DNA from: UBA1431 sp002329665
GTDB lineage: Bacteria > Bacillota > Clostridia > Christensenellales > UBA1431
Direction: 5' to 3'
DNA: 64,000 nt
Assembly: GCA_040772545.1 (NCBI GenBank)
Contig: JAXGXY010000005.1
Span: 32,013 to 96,012, forward strand
Of the stretch, positions 32,553-40,870 are shown piece by piece; the first letter of the stretch is position 1; every line of letters begins with the position of its first letter. Position numbers and translations under genes: made by a program. Below the pieces are notes generated by a model, which was not told where the DNA came from, did no database searches, and worked only from the letters and a program-made list of their open reading frames with translations.

Positions 32553-32747
32553 TCACTCCACGATCTCCTTCACGCGTCCCACGACGCCGCCCGCCAGGCG
32601 TACCTTGATACCGTGCGGGTGTGTCGCGCTCTTCGTGAGTACGGCCTCGACGATTCCCTCCGTGAGCCTGCCCGTCGGCTGGTCCCGTTTCTGCACCACG
32701 CGCACGCGCAGGCCCGGCCGTATGTATTCGCGTTTTTTGCCGTCCAT
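32553..32747 (-). CDS. YwbE family protein (DUF2196)
   Basis: A 64-residue protein closely matching the YwbE pattern: 'REYIRPGLRVRVVQKRDQPT', 'LTEGIVEAVLT' and 'HPHGIKVRLAGGVVGRVKEI'. The fold is a small all-beta KOW/SH3-like barrel; the cellular role is unknown. ATG 32747 has AAGGAG eight bases upstream; the longer frame is not supported. It stands alone, with a terminator for the preceding minus-strand operon upstream and a repeat copy 20 bases beyond its stop. Confidence 0.9.
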   Translation of the reverse strand: MDGKKREYIRPGLRVRVVQKRDQPTGRLTEGIVEAVLTKSATHPHGIKVRLAGGVVGRVKEIVE

Positions 32748-32837
32748 GTCCCCGGCTCCTTCCCTTTTTGCCGGACGCACCGCCGGAAAATGTATATTTA
32801 TGCATTTCGTAACCCGGGCGGGAGCTTCATCCGCCGT

Positions 32838-32872
32838 AAAAAACCAGCGCAAACGATGTTCGCGCTGGTTTT
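32838..32872 (-). terminator. intrinsic terminator after the alcohol dehydrogenase-DsrE operon
   Basis: AAAACCAGCGC (32840-32850) pairs with GCGCTGGTTTT (32862-32872) around a CAAACGATGTT-type loop. The minus-strand product ends in TTTTTT. Another member of the CGCAAAC stem family. Confidence 0.75.
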
Positions 32873-33033
32873 ACGCCGAAAACCGCCGTTTCTGGGCCGT
32901 TTTCGGCGCTCAAAACGAGAGTATCCCCGGCGCGCGCCTCCCAAAATCGCTATACGGCGCTTTTTGAGAAGCCCCTTCGTGAGTCCGAACCCCAGAAAAG
33001 CCCCCCAATTGAAGGTTTGCACCGCGCCCCGGC

Positions 33034-33375
33034 CTATACCGAAAGCACCTTGACGCCTTGCTTGAGATACTCGGTCAGGGGGATGCCCATCTTGACCATT
33101 TCGATGCCCAGCCGCTCGAGGTCTTCCACGACCCCGTAATACTCCGCGCAGCGCACGCAGGCCCGCAGTTCGACGCCCGCGTCCTTCATCTTCCGCACGT
33201 AATCCTGCAACTCGGCGTCCTCGCTGAGCAGTTTAGCGGAAGGTCCCCACACCACCAGCGTGACGTCCTTCCACCAGCCCCTGTCCTTGGCGTTGAACCC
33301 GTAGAGGAAGACCAGGTTGATGGCGGTCTCCCTGTCCCCGCTCGTCCAGAGGATCACGATCTTGTCGTCGTTCAT
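33034..33375 (-). CDS. DsrE family protein
   Basis: A 113-residue small soluble protein. The N-terminus 'MNDDKIVILWTSGDRETAIN', the 'DVTLVVWGPSAKLLSED' strand-loop and the cysteine site 'ELRACVRCAEYYGV' match DsrE/DsrF-like proteins, some of which carry persulfide sulfur; the cysteines (about residues 78 and 81) are candidates for that. The start is ATG 33375 after AAGGGAGGACGG. It lies 22 bases after the iron-dependent alcohol dehydrogenase in one transcript, so a redox-related role is plausible but unproven. Confidence 0.85.
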   Translation of the reverse strand: MNDDKIVILWTSGDRETAINLVFLYGFNAKDRGWWKDVTLVVWGPSAKLLSEDAELQDYVRKMKDAGVELRACVRCAEYYGVVEDLERLGIEMVKMGIPLTEYLKQGVKVLSV

Positions 33376-33397
33376 TTTCCGTCCTCCCTTATCGGCG

Positions 33398-34564
33398 TCA
33401 CAGCGCCGCCTTGTATATGTTGAACACGTCCTGCCGGTCAAGCGGCTTGAATCCCCTGATGGTCTTCCTGGCAACGACGCGCTCTGCCATCTCGATAAAC
33501 ATCTCGTCCCCTATCCCCAATTCGCCGAGCCTCCCCGGGAGGCCGAGCGCCGAGGTGAAAAACTCCCGCGTCTTTTCGATGGCCGCGCGCGCGAGGGCGT
33601 ACGGGTCGCCGCCGGGCCCGAGGCCCCATACGTTGACCCCGTACTGCGCGAACTTGTCCACCGTGTCCGCGTTCAAAGCGTACTCCATCCAGACGGGCGT
33701 GAGGACGGCGAGGCCGGCGCCGTGTGTGACGTCGTAGAACGCGCTCAGCTCGTGCTCGATCGTATGGACGCTCCAGCTGGCCTCCTTGCCGTACCCGAGC
33801 AGGCCGTTGATCGCGAGGCTCGAGGCCCACATCAGGTTCGCCCTCGCCTCGTAGTTATCGGGCTCGTCCAGCGCGGCCGGGCCGTAGCGGATACAGGTCT
33901 TGAGCAGCGCCTCGGCCAGCCTGTCCTGCAGGAAAGCCCCCTTGTTGGCGCTGAAATACGACTCGAACACGTGGCTCATGATGTCGGCCGTGCCCGCCGC
34001 CGTCTGGTCCCGCGGGACCGAGAACGTGTAGGCCGGGTCCATGATGGAGAACTTGGGGAACATGCCCCTGTGCGACGTCGAGAGCTTCTGCTTCGTCTCC
34101 TCGTTGGATATGACCGCGATCGCGTCCATCTCCGATCCCGTCGCTGCGATGGTGGGGATGCACGCTATCGGGAGGACGTTTTTGATCTTCTTCCTGTCCA
34201 GCACGATCTCCCACGGGTCCCCGTCGTGATATACCGCCGCGCCGATCGCCTTCGCCGTGTCGATCGTGCTCCCTCCCCCGACCGCGAGGAGCAATTCTAC
34301 CCCGTGCGCCCTGCATATGTCCACGCCTTCGCGCACCTTGGATATCCTCGGGTTGGGCCGCACGCCGCCCAGCTCCAGAAACGCTATGCCGTTTTCTTCG
34401 AGGATGCCCGTCACGCTCTCGTACAGGCCGGACCGCCTGATGCTGCCCCCGCCGTATATAAGCAGCGCCTTGGACCCGTACCGCTTGGCCTGCCGGCCCA
34501 GCACATCGATCCTGCCTTTCCCGAAAAATATCTCGGTGGGTATCGCGTAGTTAAAATTCAGCAC
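33398..34564 (-). CDS. iron-containing alcohol dehydrogenase (butanol dehydrogenase-like)
   Basis: A 388-residue group III dehydrogenase. The NAD(P) site is 'LLAVGGGSTIDTAKAIGAA', and the metal ligands lie in 'GTADIMSHVFE' (Asp, His) and 'SVHTIEHELSAFYDVTHGAG' (two His). 'MLNFNYAIPTEIFFGKG' is the N-terminus typical of YugJ/BdhA butanol dehydrogenases, which interconvert aldehydes and primary alcohols in fermentation. The start is GTG 34564 behind AAAGGAGAG. It heads a two-gene operon with a DsrE protein. The true substrate is not set by sequence. Confidence 0.93.
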   Translation of the reverse strand: MLNFNYAIPTEIFFGKGRIDVLGRQAKRYGSKALLIYGGGSIRRSGLYESVTGILEENGIAFLELGGVRPNPRISKVREGVDICRAHGVELLLAVGGGSTIDTAKAIGAAVYHDGDPWEIVLDRKKIKNVLPIACIPTIAATGSEMDAIAVISNEETKQKLSTSHRGMFPKFSIMDPAYTFSVPRDQTAAGTADIMSHVFESYFSANKGAFLQDRLAEALLKTCIRYGPAALDEPDNYEARANLMWASSLAINGLLGYGKEASWSVHTIEHELSAFYDVTHGAGLAVLTPVWMEYALNADTVDKFAQYGVNVWGLGPGGDPYALARAAIEKTREFFTSALGLPGRLGELGIGDEMFIEMAERVVARKTIRGFKPLDRQDVFNIYKAAL

Positions 34565-34673
34565 GTTGCTTCTCTCCTTTAGATAAACCGGTATGCCATT
34601 GTCTTGTGTCTATCTTGTCCGAACATCGCCCGAAACGTTATCAACGCGGCGGGATTCGGGCCGCGCAGCAATG

Positions 34674-35147
34674 TTACGGGTGTACCTCAAACTCCTGGAT
34701 CCGGCCTTTTCGGTCGGAACGGATCGAAGCGAGGAAAACGTGCTCCCGGCTCAGTACGAGGGGCGTGATGCGCACGAAATACTCGCTGATGCCCTCCTTG
34801 CAGACGCTGTCTTCGATGTCGCACCATTCCAGCGAACCTTCCGCGCTGGCGGCGACCTCCCCCGAAAAGCTGTCCGAAAGGAAGTAATAGGCGGTCACCT
34901 CGAAGGCGTAGCCCTCCGCGAACTGGCTCACTATGCCCTTGAGGCGCAGGGACTCGACCGTGAGCCCCGTCTCTTCGAACACTTCGCGTTTACAGGCGGC
35001 GTAGAGATCCTCGCCCGGTTCCTTTTTGCCGCCTACGATGGTGTACTGCCGGTAGGCCGGTGGTTTTTCGCGCTTAATAAGCAGGACTTTTCCTTCTTTG
35101 ACGAGATAACAGAACACGACCGCGACGTTATAGGCGTAATCTTTCAT
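34674..35147 (-). CDS. NUDIX hydrolase
   Basis: A 157-residue protein with a clear Nudix box, 'GGKKEPGEDLYAACKREVFE' continuing into 'ETGL' (GX5EX7REUXEEXGU), flanked by the expected beta-strands. It hydrolyses a nucleoside diphosphate linked to some other group; the substrate cannot be told. 'AYRQYTIVGGKKEPGE' resembles MutT/ADP-ribose-type members. ATG 35147 has AAAGAAGG upstream. It is alone, 57 bases downstream of the metallo-beta-lactamase gene on the same strand, so it may share its transcript. Confidence 0.92.
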   Translation of the reverse strand: MKDYAYNVAVVFCYLVKEGKVLLIKREKPPAYRQYTIVGGKKEPGEDLYAACKREVFEETGLTVESLRLKGIVSQFAEGYAFEVTAYYFLSDSFSGEVAASAEGSLEWCDIEDSVCKEGISEYFVRITPLVLSREHVFLASIRSDRKGRIQEFEVHP

Positions 35148-35204
35148 GACAGGCCTTCTTTCATGTCTATGTTTTCATATTCCGTCTAGCGGAATGACCG
35201 GCCG

Positions 35205-35996
35205 TTACAAAAAAAATAGCTGCTGGCCCGGTTCGGTCAGGGCGAGGACTTCGTATCCGGCATCCCCGGCCCTTTCCGTCAGCCGCTTGGCGACAGGCCG
35301 CAGCATGAATGCATCGTCTCCGGCGAACGGGATGTGATACAGCACAGCTTTTCCCGGGCGGACGACCGTATCGAGTATCGCCCTTCCCCTTCTGTCCTGG
35401 TAAAAAAGCGGGTTGACCAACGCCGCGCAGATTTCCCGCCCTCGAAGCGCCCGGGCAAAGGCCTCCGAATCGTAATCCGCGTCGCCGGTAATAAGGAGCG
35501 TCCTGCCGTTCATGCCGAGCAGCAGGCAGTAATTGTCCACATGCCCGTACCTTTTCCCCATATGCATGGTATTGAACGCGGTTACCTCGACCCCCTCGCC
35601 GGGAGAAAATCGGGCGTGGCCGCCTGCCGGAAGTTCCAGGGGCGTATAAGGTACGGCATGCGCGTCCATCCATTTAATCAGCCGTTTACAGCCTTCGCTG
35701 GAAACGCAGGCCGGCAAAAACACGTTTTTGACGGGGTTTGATTCGAGATAGGCGATCGTTTCTTGGCCGTCGAAATGGTCCGGGTGCAGGTGCGTGAACA
35801 TCAGAAAGTCGACAGGCCCGAAGGGCGTTTTGCCGGCCATCAGGTCCTTGCGCAGCCCATCGGGCACGACGCTGAAAGGATGGCCGTCCTTTTTGAACAG
35901 GCCGTCGACCATGACCCGCGTGCCTTCGTATTCGACGACCACGCCGGCGGTCGCCAGCAGCGTCACCCGCACACCGTTTGCGTTCAGGTCTTCCAT
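35205..35996 (-). CDS. metallo-beta-lactamase-fold hydrolase
   Basis: A 263-residue protein with the metal motif 'FTHLHPDHFDGQET' (HxHxDH), a later His in 'TMHMGKRYGHVDNYC', Asp in 'LLITGDADYDSEA' and His in 'VLYHIPFAGDD'. The early 'TLLATAGVVVEYEGTRVMVD' is like the UlaG/L-ascorbate-6-phosphate lactonase branch of the superfamily. Cytoplasmic; substrate unknown. ATG 35996 follows GGAG by eight bases, better than the GTG at 36002. No pathway partners are adjacent. Confidence 0.88.
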   Translation of the reverse strand: MEDLNANGVRVTLLATAGVVVEYEGTRVMVDGLFKKDGHPFSVVPDGLRKDLMAGKTPFGPVDFLMFTHLHPDHFDGQETIAYLESNPVKNVFLPACVSSEGCKRLIKWMDAHAVPYTPLELPAGGHARFSPGEGVEVTAFNTMHMGKRYGHVDNYCLLLGMNGRTLLITGDADYDSEAFARALRGREICAALVNPLFYQDRRGRAILDTVVRPGKAVLYHIPFAGDDAFMLRPVAKRLTERAGDAGYEVLALTEPGQQLFFL

Positions 35997-36144
35997 GTGC
36001 ACAACTCCAAATGATGCTTATATTTTATACTATCACATTTGCCCCGGATAAGGAATATCGTAACGAATAAGGCCCTTTCTGGCCAAAGCGGCATCCGGCA
36101 GGACTGCCAAAACCCGGGCAAAGCTCGCAAAGCACTGCGGCCGG

Positions 36145-36153
36145 TGGTATAAT
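36145..36153 (+). promoter_or_regulatory. extended -10 promoter of the NIPSNAP gene
   Basis: TGG plus TATAAT (36148-36153) lies 32 bases before the ATG; the -35 region is poor. Leader includes AAAGGAG. Confidence 0.5.
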
Positions 36154-36184
36154 GTATGCATCATCATAAAGGAGCAAAACAAAA

Positions 36185-36511
36185 ATGATCTACGAACTGC
36201 GTATCTACCACATGAATGAGGGCAAGACGCCGGACATCCACGAGCGGTTCAAAAACGTGACCTTCGGACTCTTCGAAAAGCACGGCATCGACGTCTGCGA
36301 TTTCTTCGCCGACGCGGCCGGGGCCGAGCGGTGCTATTACGTCCTCGCTTTTGAGGACGAACAGGACAGGCAGGCGAAATGGGCGGCCTTCAAGGGCGAC
36401 CCCGAATGGATAGAAAAGAAGGAAGCGTCCCATAAAAACGGCGTCATCGTCCGAAAAGTCGACAGCTACGTCATGACGCGCGTGCCCTACGTCACCCCCG
36501 CATGGCGCTAG
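36185..36511 (+). CDS. NIPSNAP family protein
   Basis: A 108-residue dimeric alpha-beta barrel protein. 'MIYELRIYHMNEGKTPDIHE' and 'HGIDVCDFFAD', 'YYVLAFEDEQDRQAKWAAF' and 'DPEWIEKKEASHKNGVIV' match the NIPSNAP family, whose bacterial members have no established reaction but share the fold of heme- and monooxygenase-like small enzymes. ATG 36185 follows AAAGGAGCAAAACAAAA. Monocistronic, ending at a bidirectional terminator shared with the chemotaxis operon. Confidence 0.92.
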   Translation: MIYELRIYHMNEGKTPDIHERFKNVTFGLFEKHGIDVCDFFADAAGAERCYYVLAFEDEQDRQAKWAAFKGDPEWIEKKEASHKNGVIVRKVDSYVMTRVPYVTPAWR

Positions 36512-36532
36512 GACGGAGGCTTCGCAAGTAAA

Positions 36533-36557
36533 GAAATGCCGCCAATCGCGGCATTTC
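36533..36557. terminator. bidirectional terminator between NIPSNAP and cheB
   Basis: GAAATGCCGC (36533-36542), loop CAATC, GCGGCATTTC (36548-36557). Lies between convergent stops at 36511 and 36589. Confidence 0.65.
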
Positions 36558-36588
36558 AACCTGTCTGAAAAAAGCGCAGGCGAATCGG

Positions 36589-37611
36589 TCAGGACTGGCT
36601 CAGGGCGGCCATGATCGTGGCGGGGATCGCCTCCAGGCTCACCTGTTTCGCGACCGCGCCGATGTTGTAGGCAGTCCTGGGCATCCCGTACACCACCGAC
36701 GATTTCTCGTCCTGGCCGATGGTCAGCGCGCCCATCCTGCGCATGGCGTACAGCCCTCTCGCGCCGTCGTTCCCCATGCCGGTCAGAATAACGCCGACCG
36801 CCTGCTTACCGGCCGCTTTTGCGACCGACTCGAACAACACGTCGACGGACGGGCAATGGCCGTTCACCTTGTTCCCCCTGAAGCATTCGACCCTGTACCT
36901 GTTCCCCAGTTTTTGGATGCGCATATGCCTGTCGCCGGGCGCGAGCAGCACCTTCCCGCTCTCGATGAAGTCTCCCGTCTCGGCTTCTTTCACGCAAAGG
37001 TTCGTCTGCCGGTCCAGCCTCTCCGAGAACAGCTTCGAGAACTCCGGAGGGATATGCTGCACGATGACGACGCCCGGCGCGTTTTTCGGGAACGATTTCA
37101 GGATGCTGTAGATCGCTTCCGTCCCGCCGGTCGAAGCACCGATCGCGATGATCTTCTCGGTGTTTGGCGCTTTGTTTTCCACCACTCCGGCAGCCGCCCG
37201 CCTGTGCGCGTTCGGTTTGGCGGTGGCCGCTATCTTGATCTTGAAGATCAGGTCTTTTATGAACTTTTCCGTTTCTGTTTTGGAATCGAAATCGGGCTTG
37301 CTCACGAATTCAACCGCCCCGGCGTCGAGCGCGTCGAACACCGTTTCGCTGGCGCTGCTGACCACGATGACGGGGAGGTGGTACTGCGGAAGCAGCCTCC
37401 TTATGAACTCCACGCCGTCCATTCTGGGCATACGCACGTCGCAGGTCATCACGTCAGGGTTGTATTTGATGATCATGTCGCGCGCGTCGAAGGCGTCCAC
37501 CGCCTTGGCCACGACCTCGATGCGCGGATCCGTCGAGATGCCCCTCGCCAGCAATTCCCTGAAAAGCATGCTGTCGTCGACAATGAGGACCCTGATCCTG
37601 CTGATGTTCAT
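36589..37611 (-). CDS. cheB: chemotaxis protein-glutamate methylesterase CheB
   Basis: A 340-residue two-domain protein. The receiver domain has the acidic pair in 'LIVDDSMLFR', the acceptor Asp in 'MTCDVRMPRMDG' and Lys in 'FVSKPDFDSK'. The methylesterase domain has the catalytic triad: Ser in 'IGASTGGTEAI', His in 'VIVQHIPPEFS' and Asp in 'GMGNDGARGL'. It removes methyl groups from receptors and deamidates them, opposing CheR encoded 52 bases upstream. Last gene of the chemotaxis operon, followed by a hairpin terminator. Confidence 0.96.
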   Translation of the reverse strand: MNISRIRVLIVDDSMLFRELLARGISTDPRIEVVAKAVDAFDARDMIIKYNPDVMTCDVRMPRMDGVEFIRRLLPQYHLPVIVVSSASETVFDALDAGAVEFVSKPDFDSKTETEKFIKDLIFKIKIAATAKPNAHRRAAAGVVENKAPNTEKIIAIGASTGGTEAIYSILKSFPKNAPGVVIVQHIPPEFSKLFSERLDRQTNLCVKEAETGDFIESGKVLLAPGDRHMRIQKLGNRYRVECFRGNKVNGHCPSVDVLFESVAKAAGKQAVGVILTGMGNDGARGLYAMRRMGALTIGQDEKSSVVYGMPRTAYNIGAVAKQVSLEAIPATIMAALSQS

Positions 37612-37663
37612 AATCGCATCCCCTTGCTCCTACGATAATGAATGGGCGCCAAAGCCGTTCGTT

Positions 37664-38478
37664 TCAAACCTTCCTGTAAATGGCGGGCGCGACGTATTTG
37701 TAATGCGTGGCCTCCCTGTCCAGGGACTCCGTATGGCCTATGAACAGGTATCCCCCCGGTTCCGTGATGTTGTAAAAACTGTTCACCAGCATGTCCCTCG
37801 TTTTTTATCGAAATAGATCATCACGTTCCTGCACATGATGATGTGGAATTTTCTCCTGAAGTGGAAACTGAAGTTCTGGACCAGGTTGTGCCTCCGGAAG
37901 ATGACTTCCTTTTTCAGCCGGTCGCTGACGGCGTAGGTGTTTTTGTCCAGTTTCGTGAAGTAGTTCAGCTTCCACATCGGCGGGAGCATTTCGATCTGCC
38001 TGTGCTCGAAGACGCCTTTCTGGGCGATGTTCAACACCTGCGTCGAGATGTCCGTCGCAAGGATTTTCTTGTCCCACCTTTTTTTCTGTTTGAAGTATTC
38101 TTCCAGTATGATCGCGAGCGTGTAAGGCTCCTCCCCCGTGGAACAGCCGGCGCTCCACACCCTCAGGTCATAATCCTTTAGGGACCGCTCGAAATTCGGG
38201 AGCGCGACCTCGTTTATGTATTTGAAATGGTCGGGCTCGCGCATGAAATACGTGTAGTTGGTCGTGACCTTGTCGATAAGGATGGACGTCGCTAGCCCGG
38301 ACGCGTCCGAAACGACATAGTCGTAGTATTCCGAAAAACTCTTGAAATTGTGTTGCTCCACCACGTTGGCCAGCCTCGCGTTGAGGAGGGACTGCTTTTC
38401 CGTCTTGAGGAAAATGCCATAATGCGACCGGATATAGTCGGCCAGTTTCTTGAATTCCTTGTCCGTTATCTCGACCAT
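37664..38478 (-). pseudogene. cheR: chemotaxis protein methyltransferase CheR, single frameshift
   Basis: As read, the frame stops after 'IMCRNVMIYFDKKRGTCW', but adding one A to the A6 tract (plus-strand T6 at 37801-37806) restores 'FDKKTRDMLVNSFYNITEPG' and 'GYLFIGHTESLDREA', ending 'YVAPAIYRKV' at 37664. That gives 271 residues, the normal CheR length. The N-terminal domain has 'MVEITDKEFKKLADYIRSHY' and the SAM site is 'VWSAGCSTGEEPYTLA'. CheR methylates receptor glutamates. ATG 38478 is chosen over the long upstream frame. The missing base is in a homopolymer, like the other two broken genes in this window; since the other che genes are intact I expect the real gene to be whole. Confidence 0.85.
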
Positions 38479-38660
38479 CTGCTCGGTTTCCTTTGCTACG
38501 TATAAAATAGGCGGGGTATCCGATTCGAAGACCCGCCCGGGGGGCCGGGGCGAGGCGCCCCTTTTTAGATCCGGCATCGCCGAACCGGTATTGTATCGGC
38601 CGCTTCCGGCCAAATATAAGACCGTTTTTCGTCCCGGCGCGGGGCAAACCGTTCACCGGG

Positions 38661-38689
38661 GAAGGCGGGGGAGTTGCTCCCCCGCCTTC
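38661..38689. terminator. 13-bp hairpin between mcp and cheR
   Basis: GAAGGCGGGGGAG (38661-38673), loop TTG, CTCCCCCGCCTTC (38677-38689). No T tract on the minus strand, so it may stabilise RNA or only partly terminate between the receptor genes and cheR. The 265-base gap it sits in holds no gene. Confidence 0.55.
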
Positions 38690-38743
38690 GTTCCGTCTTT
38701 AGAAAACGGTGCGAACCCGCCCGGGGAAAAACGTCCCTGTCAG

Positions 38744-40783
38744 TCAGTATTTGTTGCCTGATATAACGGTTTCCTTCTCTGCCGGAACGGGTTGTTTCGG
38801 CGGCATTTCCAGGGCCGCGTAGTTCTTTTCGAACAGCTTCTCCATCCTCTTGACCGTTTCCTCGTCCAGCCCTTCGTACCGGGCTTCTTCCTTCAGCTTG
38901 AACTTTTCGATCTGCTCCCTGAGCACTTCTGCCTGGCTGGCCAGCTCTTCGCTCGCCGCCGCGCCCTCCTCGGAGGTCGCCGAGTTGCTCTGCACAACCT
39001 GCGACACCTGCATGATCCCCTGGTTCACCTGCTCGATCGCGGCGGACTGCTCGTTGGACGCAAGCGAGATGTTGTGCACAAGCTGCGCGGCCTCGGTCAC
39101 GCCGGTGACGATCTCGCCCAGCGCTTTCGCGGTCTCGTTTGCGATCAGGGTCCCCTTCTCGACGTTGCTCATGGAGTTCTTAATAAGCTCGGTCGTCTCG
39201 TTCGCCGCCTTCGCGGAGCGTGCCGCCAGGTTGCGCACCTCTTCGGCAACGACGGTGAAGCCTTTGCCGTGCTGCCCGGCCCTTGCCGCTTCTACGGCGG
39301 CGTTGAGCGCGAGGATGTTGGTCTGGAACGCGATGTCGTCGATGACCTTGATGATCTTCGAGATGTTGTCGGAAGAAACGTTAATCTCCTCCATCGAATC
39401 GAGCATCGCCTTCATCTGTTCGTTGCCTTTTTCGGCGAATTCTTTGGCGGATTCTGCAAGCTTGTTGGCCTGGTCGGCGTCGTTTGCGTTCTGTTTGGTC
39501 TGCACGGCGATCTCCTCGATGGAAGCCGTAAGCTCCTCTACCGAACTGGCCTGTTCCGTGGCACCCTGCGAAAGCGCTACGCTGGATTCGGACACCTGCT
39601 TGGCCCCGGCCGAAACCTGGGCCGATGCGACGCTGATGTCTTTGAGTATGCCGTTAAACGACCGTATCGTGTGGTTTATGGCGTCCTTGATCCTGACGTA
39701 CTCGCCTGTGTATTCGCCGTTCATCTCCACCGTGAGGTTCCCGGAGGCGACTTCCTGCATCACTTCGGCGCATTCCATGATCGGCTCGGCCACCGCTTCC
39801 ATCGTCCTGTTCAGGCCGCCGATGATCTCCATGTACGCGCCTTCGAACTTGTTCTCGTCGCCCCGTACGTTCAGTGCGCCCTCGTACGCGGCCTTCGCAA
39901 GAGTCCCCGTCTCCTCGATCAGACTGCGGATCGTTTCCAGCGTCTTTACAATCGCAGGGATGAGGTTGTCGTGTTCGGACCGCCTGCCGACCGCTTTTAA
40001 TTCTTCCAGCCGCGAGGTGTCACCCCTGGCCAGCTTCTGCATCACGTCCAGTATGCTCAGCAGGCGTCCGTGCACGTCGTTGATACAGGCAGCCATTTCC
40101 TTCATCGAGCCCTTGTAATCGTCGGGCATCTTCTTGGAATAGTCGTTGAGGGACATCCTTTTGAGCACGTCTTCCGCTTCGTTGATCGGCGCGAAGATCG
40201 CGTCGAACGTCTCGTTCAGGTCGCGCACGATCACGCCGTATGCTCCCCGGTAACCCGAGGGGTCCAGGCGCATCTCGGTCTTTCCTTCGATGATCGCCTT
40301 GGACAGCGCATCCACGTCGCCCGCCAGCTTGTTCAGGCTCGACACCGCAGCGTCGAAGCCTTTTGCCATCCTGCCTTTCTCGGTTCCTTCGTCCGTCTCT
40401 GCTTCCAGGTCGCCATCGGCGATCTTGTGGATGATCCTGTTGAACTGTCCCGCGTTCTTGTTCAAGGACGCAAGGGATCTGCTCAGGTATCCTATCACGT
40501 CGTTCTCCTCGTACACAGGCGTGGAAGGTTTGAAGTCTCCGGCGGCGATGTCGGCCGCGGTGGCGCCCAGTTCTTCGAGCCGCCGGTACACTTTCTTCTT
40601 CATGACTCCAAACGCGTACACGCAGATGAGTCCAATAACTGCCAGCGATGCCACGGATACGGGGAGCATCACGCCGGCCGGTGCGAACAGCGCGCACAGC
40701 ACTTCTGCGGCCGCGATAGCCATCAGCGCGACAAACGAGACGATCAGGCTGTTCGCGACGCCGGCCTTGTTCCTATGTTGCAT
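38744..40783 (-). CDS. methyl-accepting chemotaxis protein (no periplasmic sensor domain)
   Basis: A 679-residue receptor. Two transmembrane helices lie close together (about residues 10-30 and 38-58, 'SLIVSFVALMAIAAAEVL' and 'MLPVSVASLAVIGLICVY') with almost no extracellular loop, so it cannot sense outside ligands in the usual way. A chain of HAMP-like repeats follows (for example 'VASGNLTVEMNGEYTGEY'), then the signalling hairpin with the universal 'IIKVIDDIAFQTNILALNAA' tip and methylation helices. The C-terminal tail after 'MEKLFEKNY' is unstructured. The ATG follows AAGGGAGGT. It is paralogous to the next upstream gene and shares an 85-bp identical tract with it. Confidence 0.92.
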   Translation of the reverse strand: MQHRNKAGVANSLIVSFVALMAIAAAEVLCALFAPAGVMLPVSVASLAVIGLICVYAFGVMKKKVYRRLEELGATAADIAAGDFKPSTPVYEENDVIGYLSRSLASLNKNAGQFNRIIHKIADGDLEAETDEGTEKGRMAKGFDAAVSSLNKLAGDVDALSKAIIEGKTEMRLDPSGYRGAYGVIVRDLNETFDAIFAPINEAEDVLKRMSLNDYSKKMPDDYKGSMKEMAACINDVHGRLLSILDVMQKLARGDTSRLEELKAVGRRSEHDNLIPAIVKTLETIRSLIEETGTLAKAAYEGALNVRGDENKFEGAYMEIIGGLNRTMEAVAEPIMECAEVMQEVASGNLTVEMNGEYTGEYVRIKDAINHTIRSFNGILKDISVASAQVSAGAKQVSESSVALSQGATEQASSVEELTASIEEIAVQTKQNANDADQANKLAESAKEFAEKGNEQMKAMLDSMEEINVSSDNISKIIKVIDDIAFQTNILALNAAVEAARAGQHGKGFTVVAEEVRNLAARSAKAANETTELIKNSMSNVEKGTLIANETAKALGEIVTGVTEAAQLVHNISLASNEQSAAIEQVNQGIMQVSQVVQSNSATSEEGAAASEELASQAEVLREQIEKFKLKEEARYEGLDEETVKRMEKLFEKNYAALEMPPKQPVPAEKETVISGNKY

Positions 40784-40870
40784 CAGGTTACCTCCCTTAC
40801 TTTATCTCTTTCTCTTGTAAAAGAGCGGATCCCTTAAATTAAGTCAGTATTTACATTTCGGTATTTACCT

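Noticed and set aside
37795..37815. Programmed -1 frameshifting in cheR
   Set aside because: The A6 tract could slip, but no downstream pseudoknot or stem is evident and CheR is not known to be made this way; a missing base is simpler.
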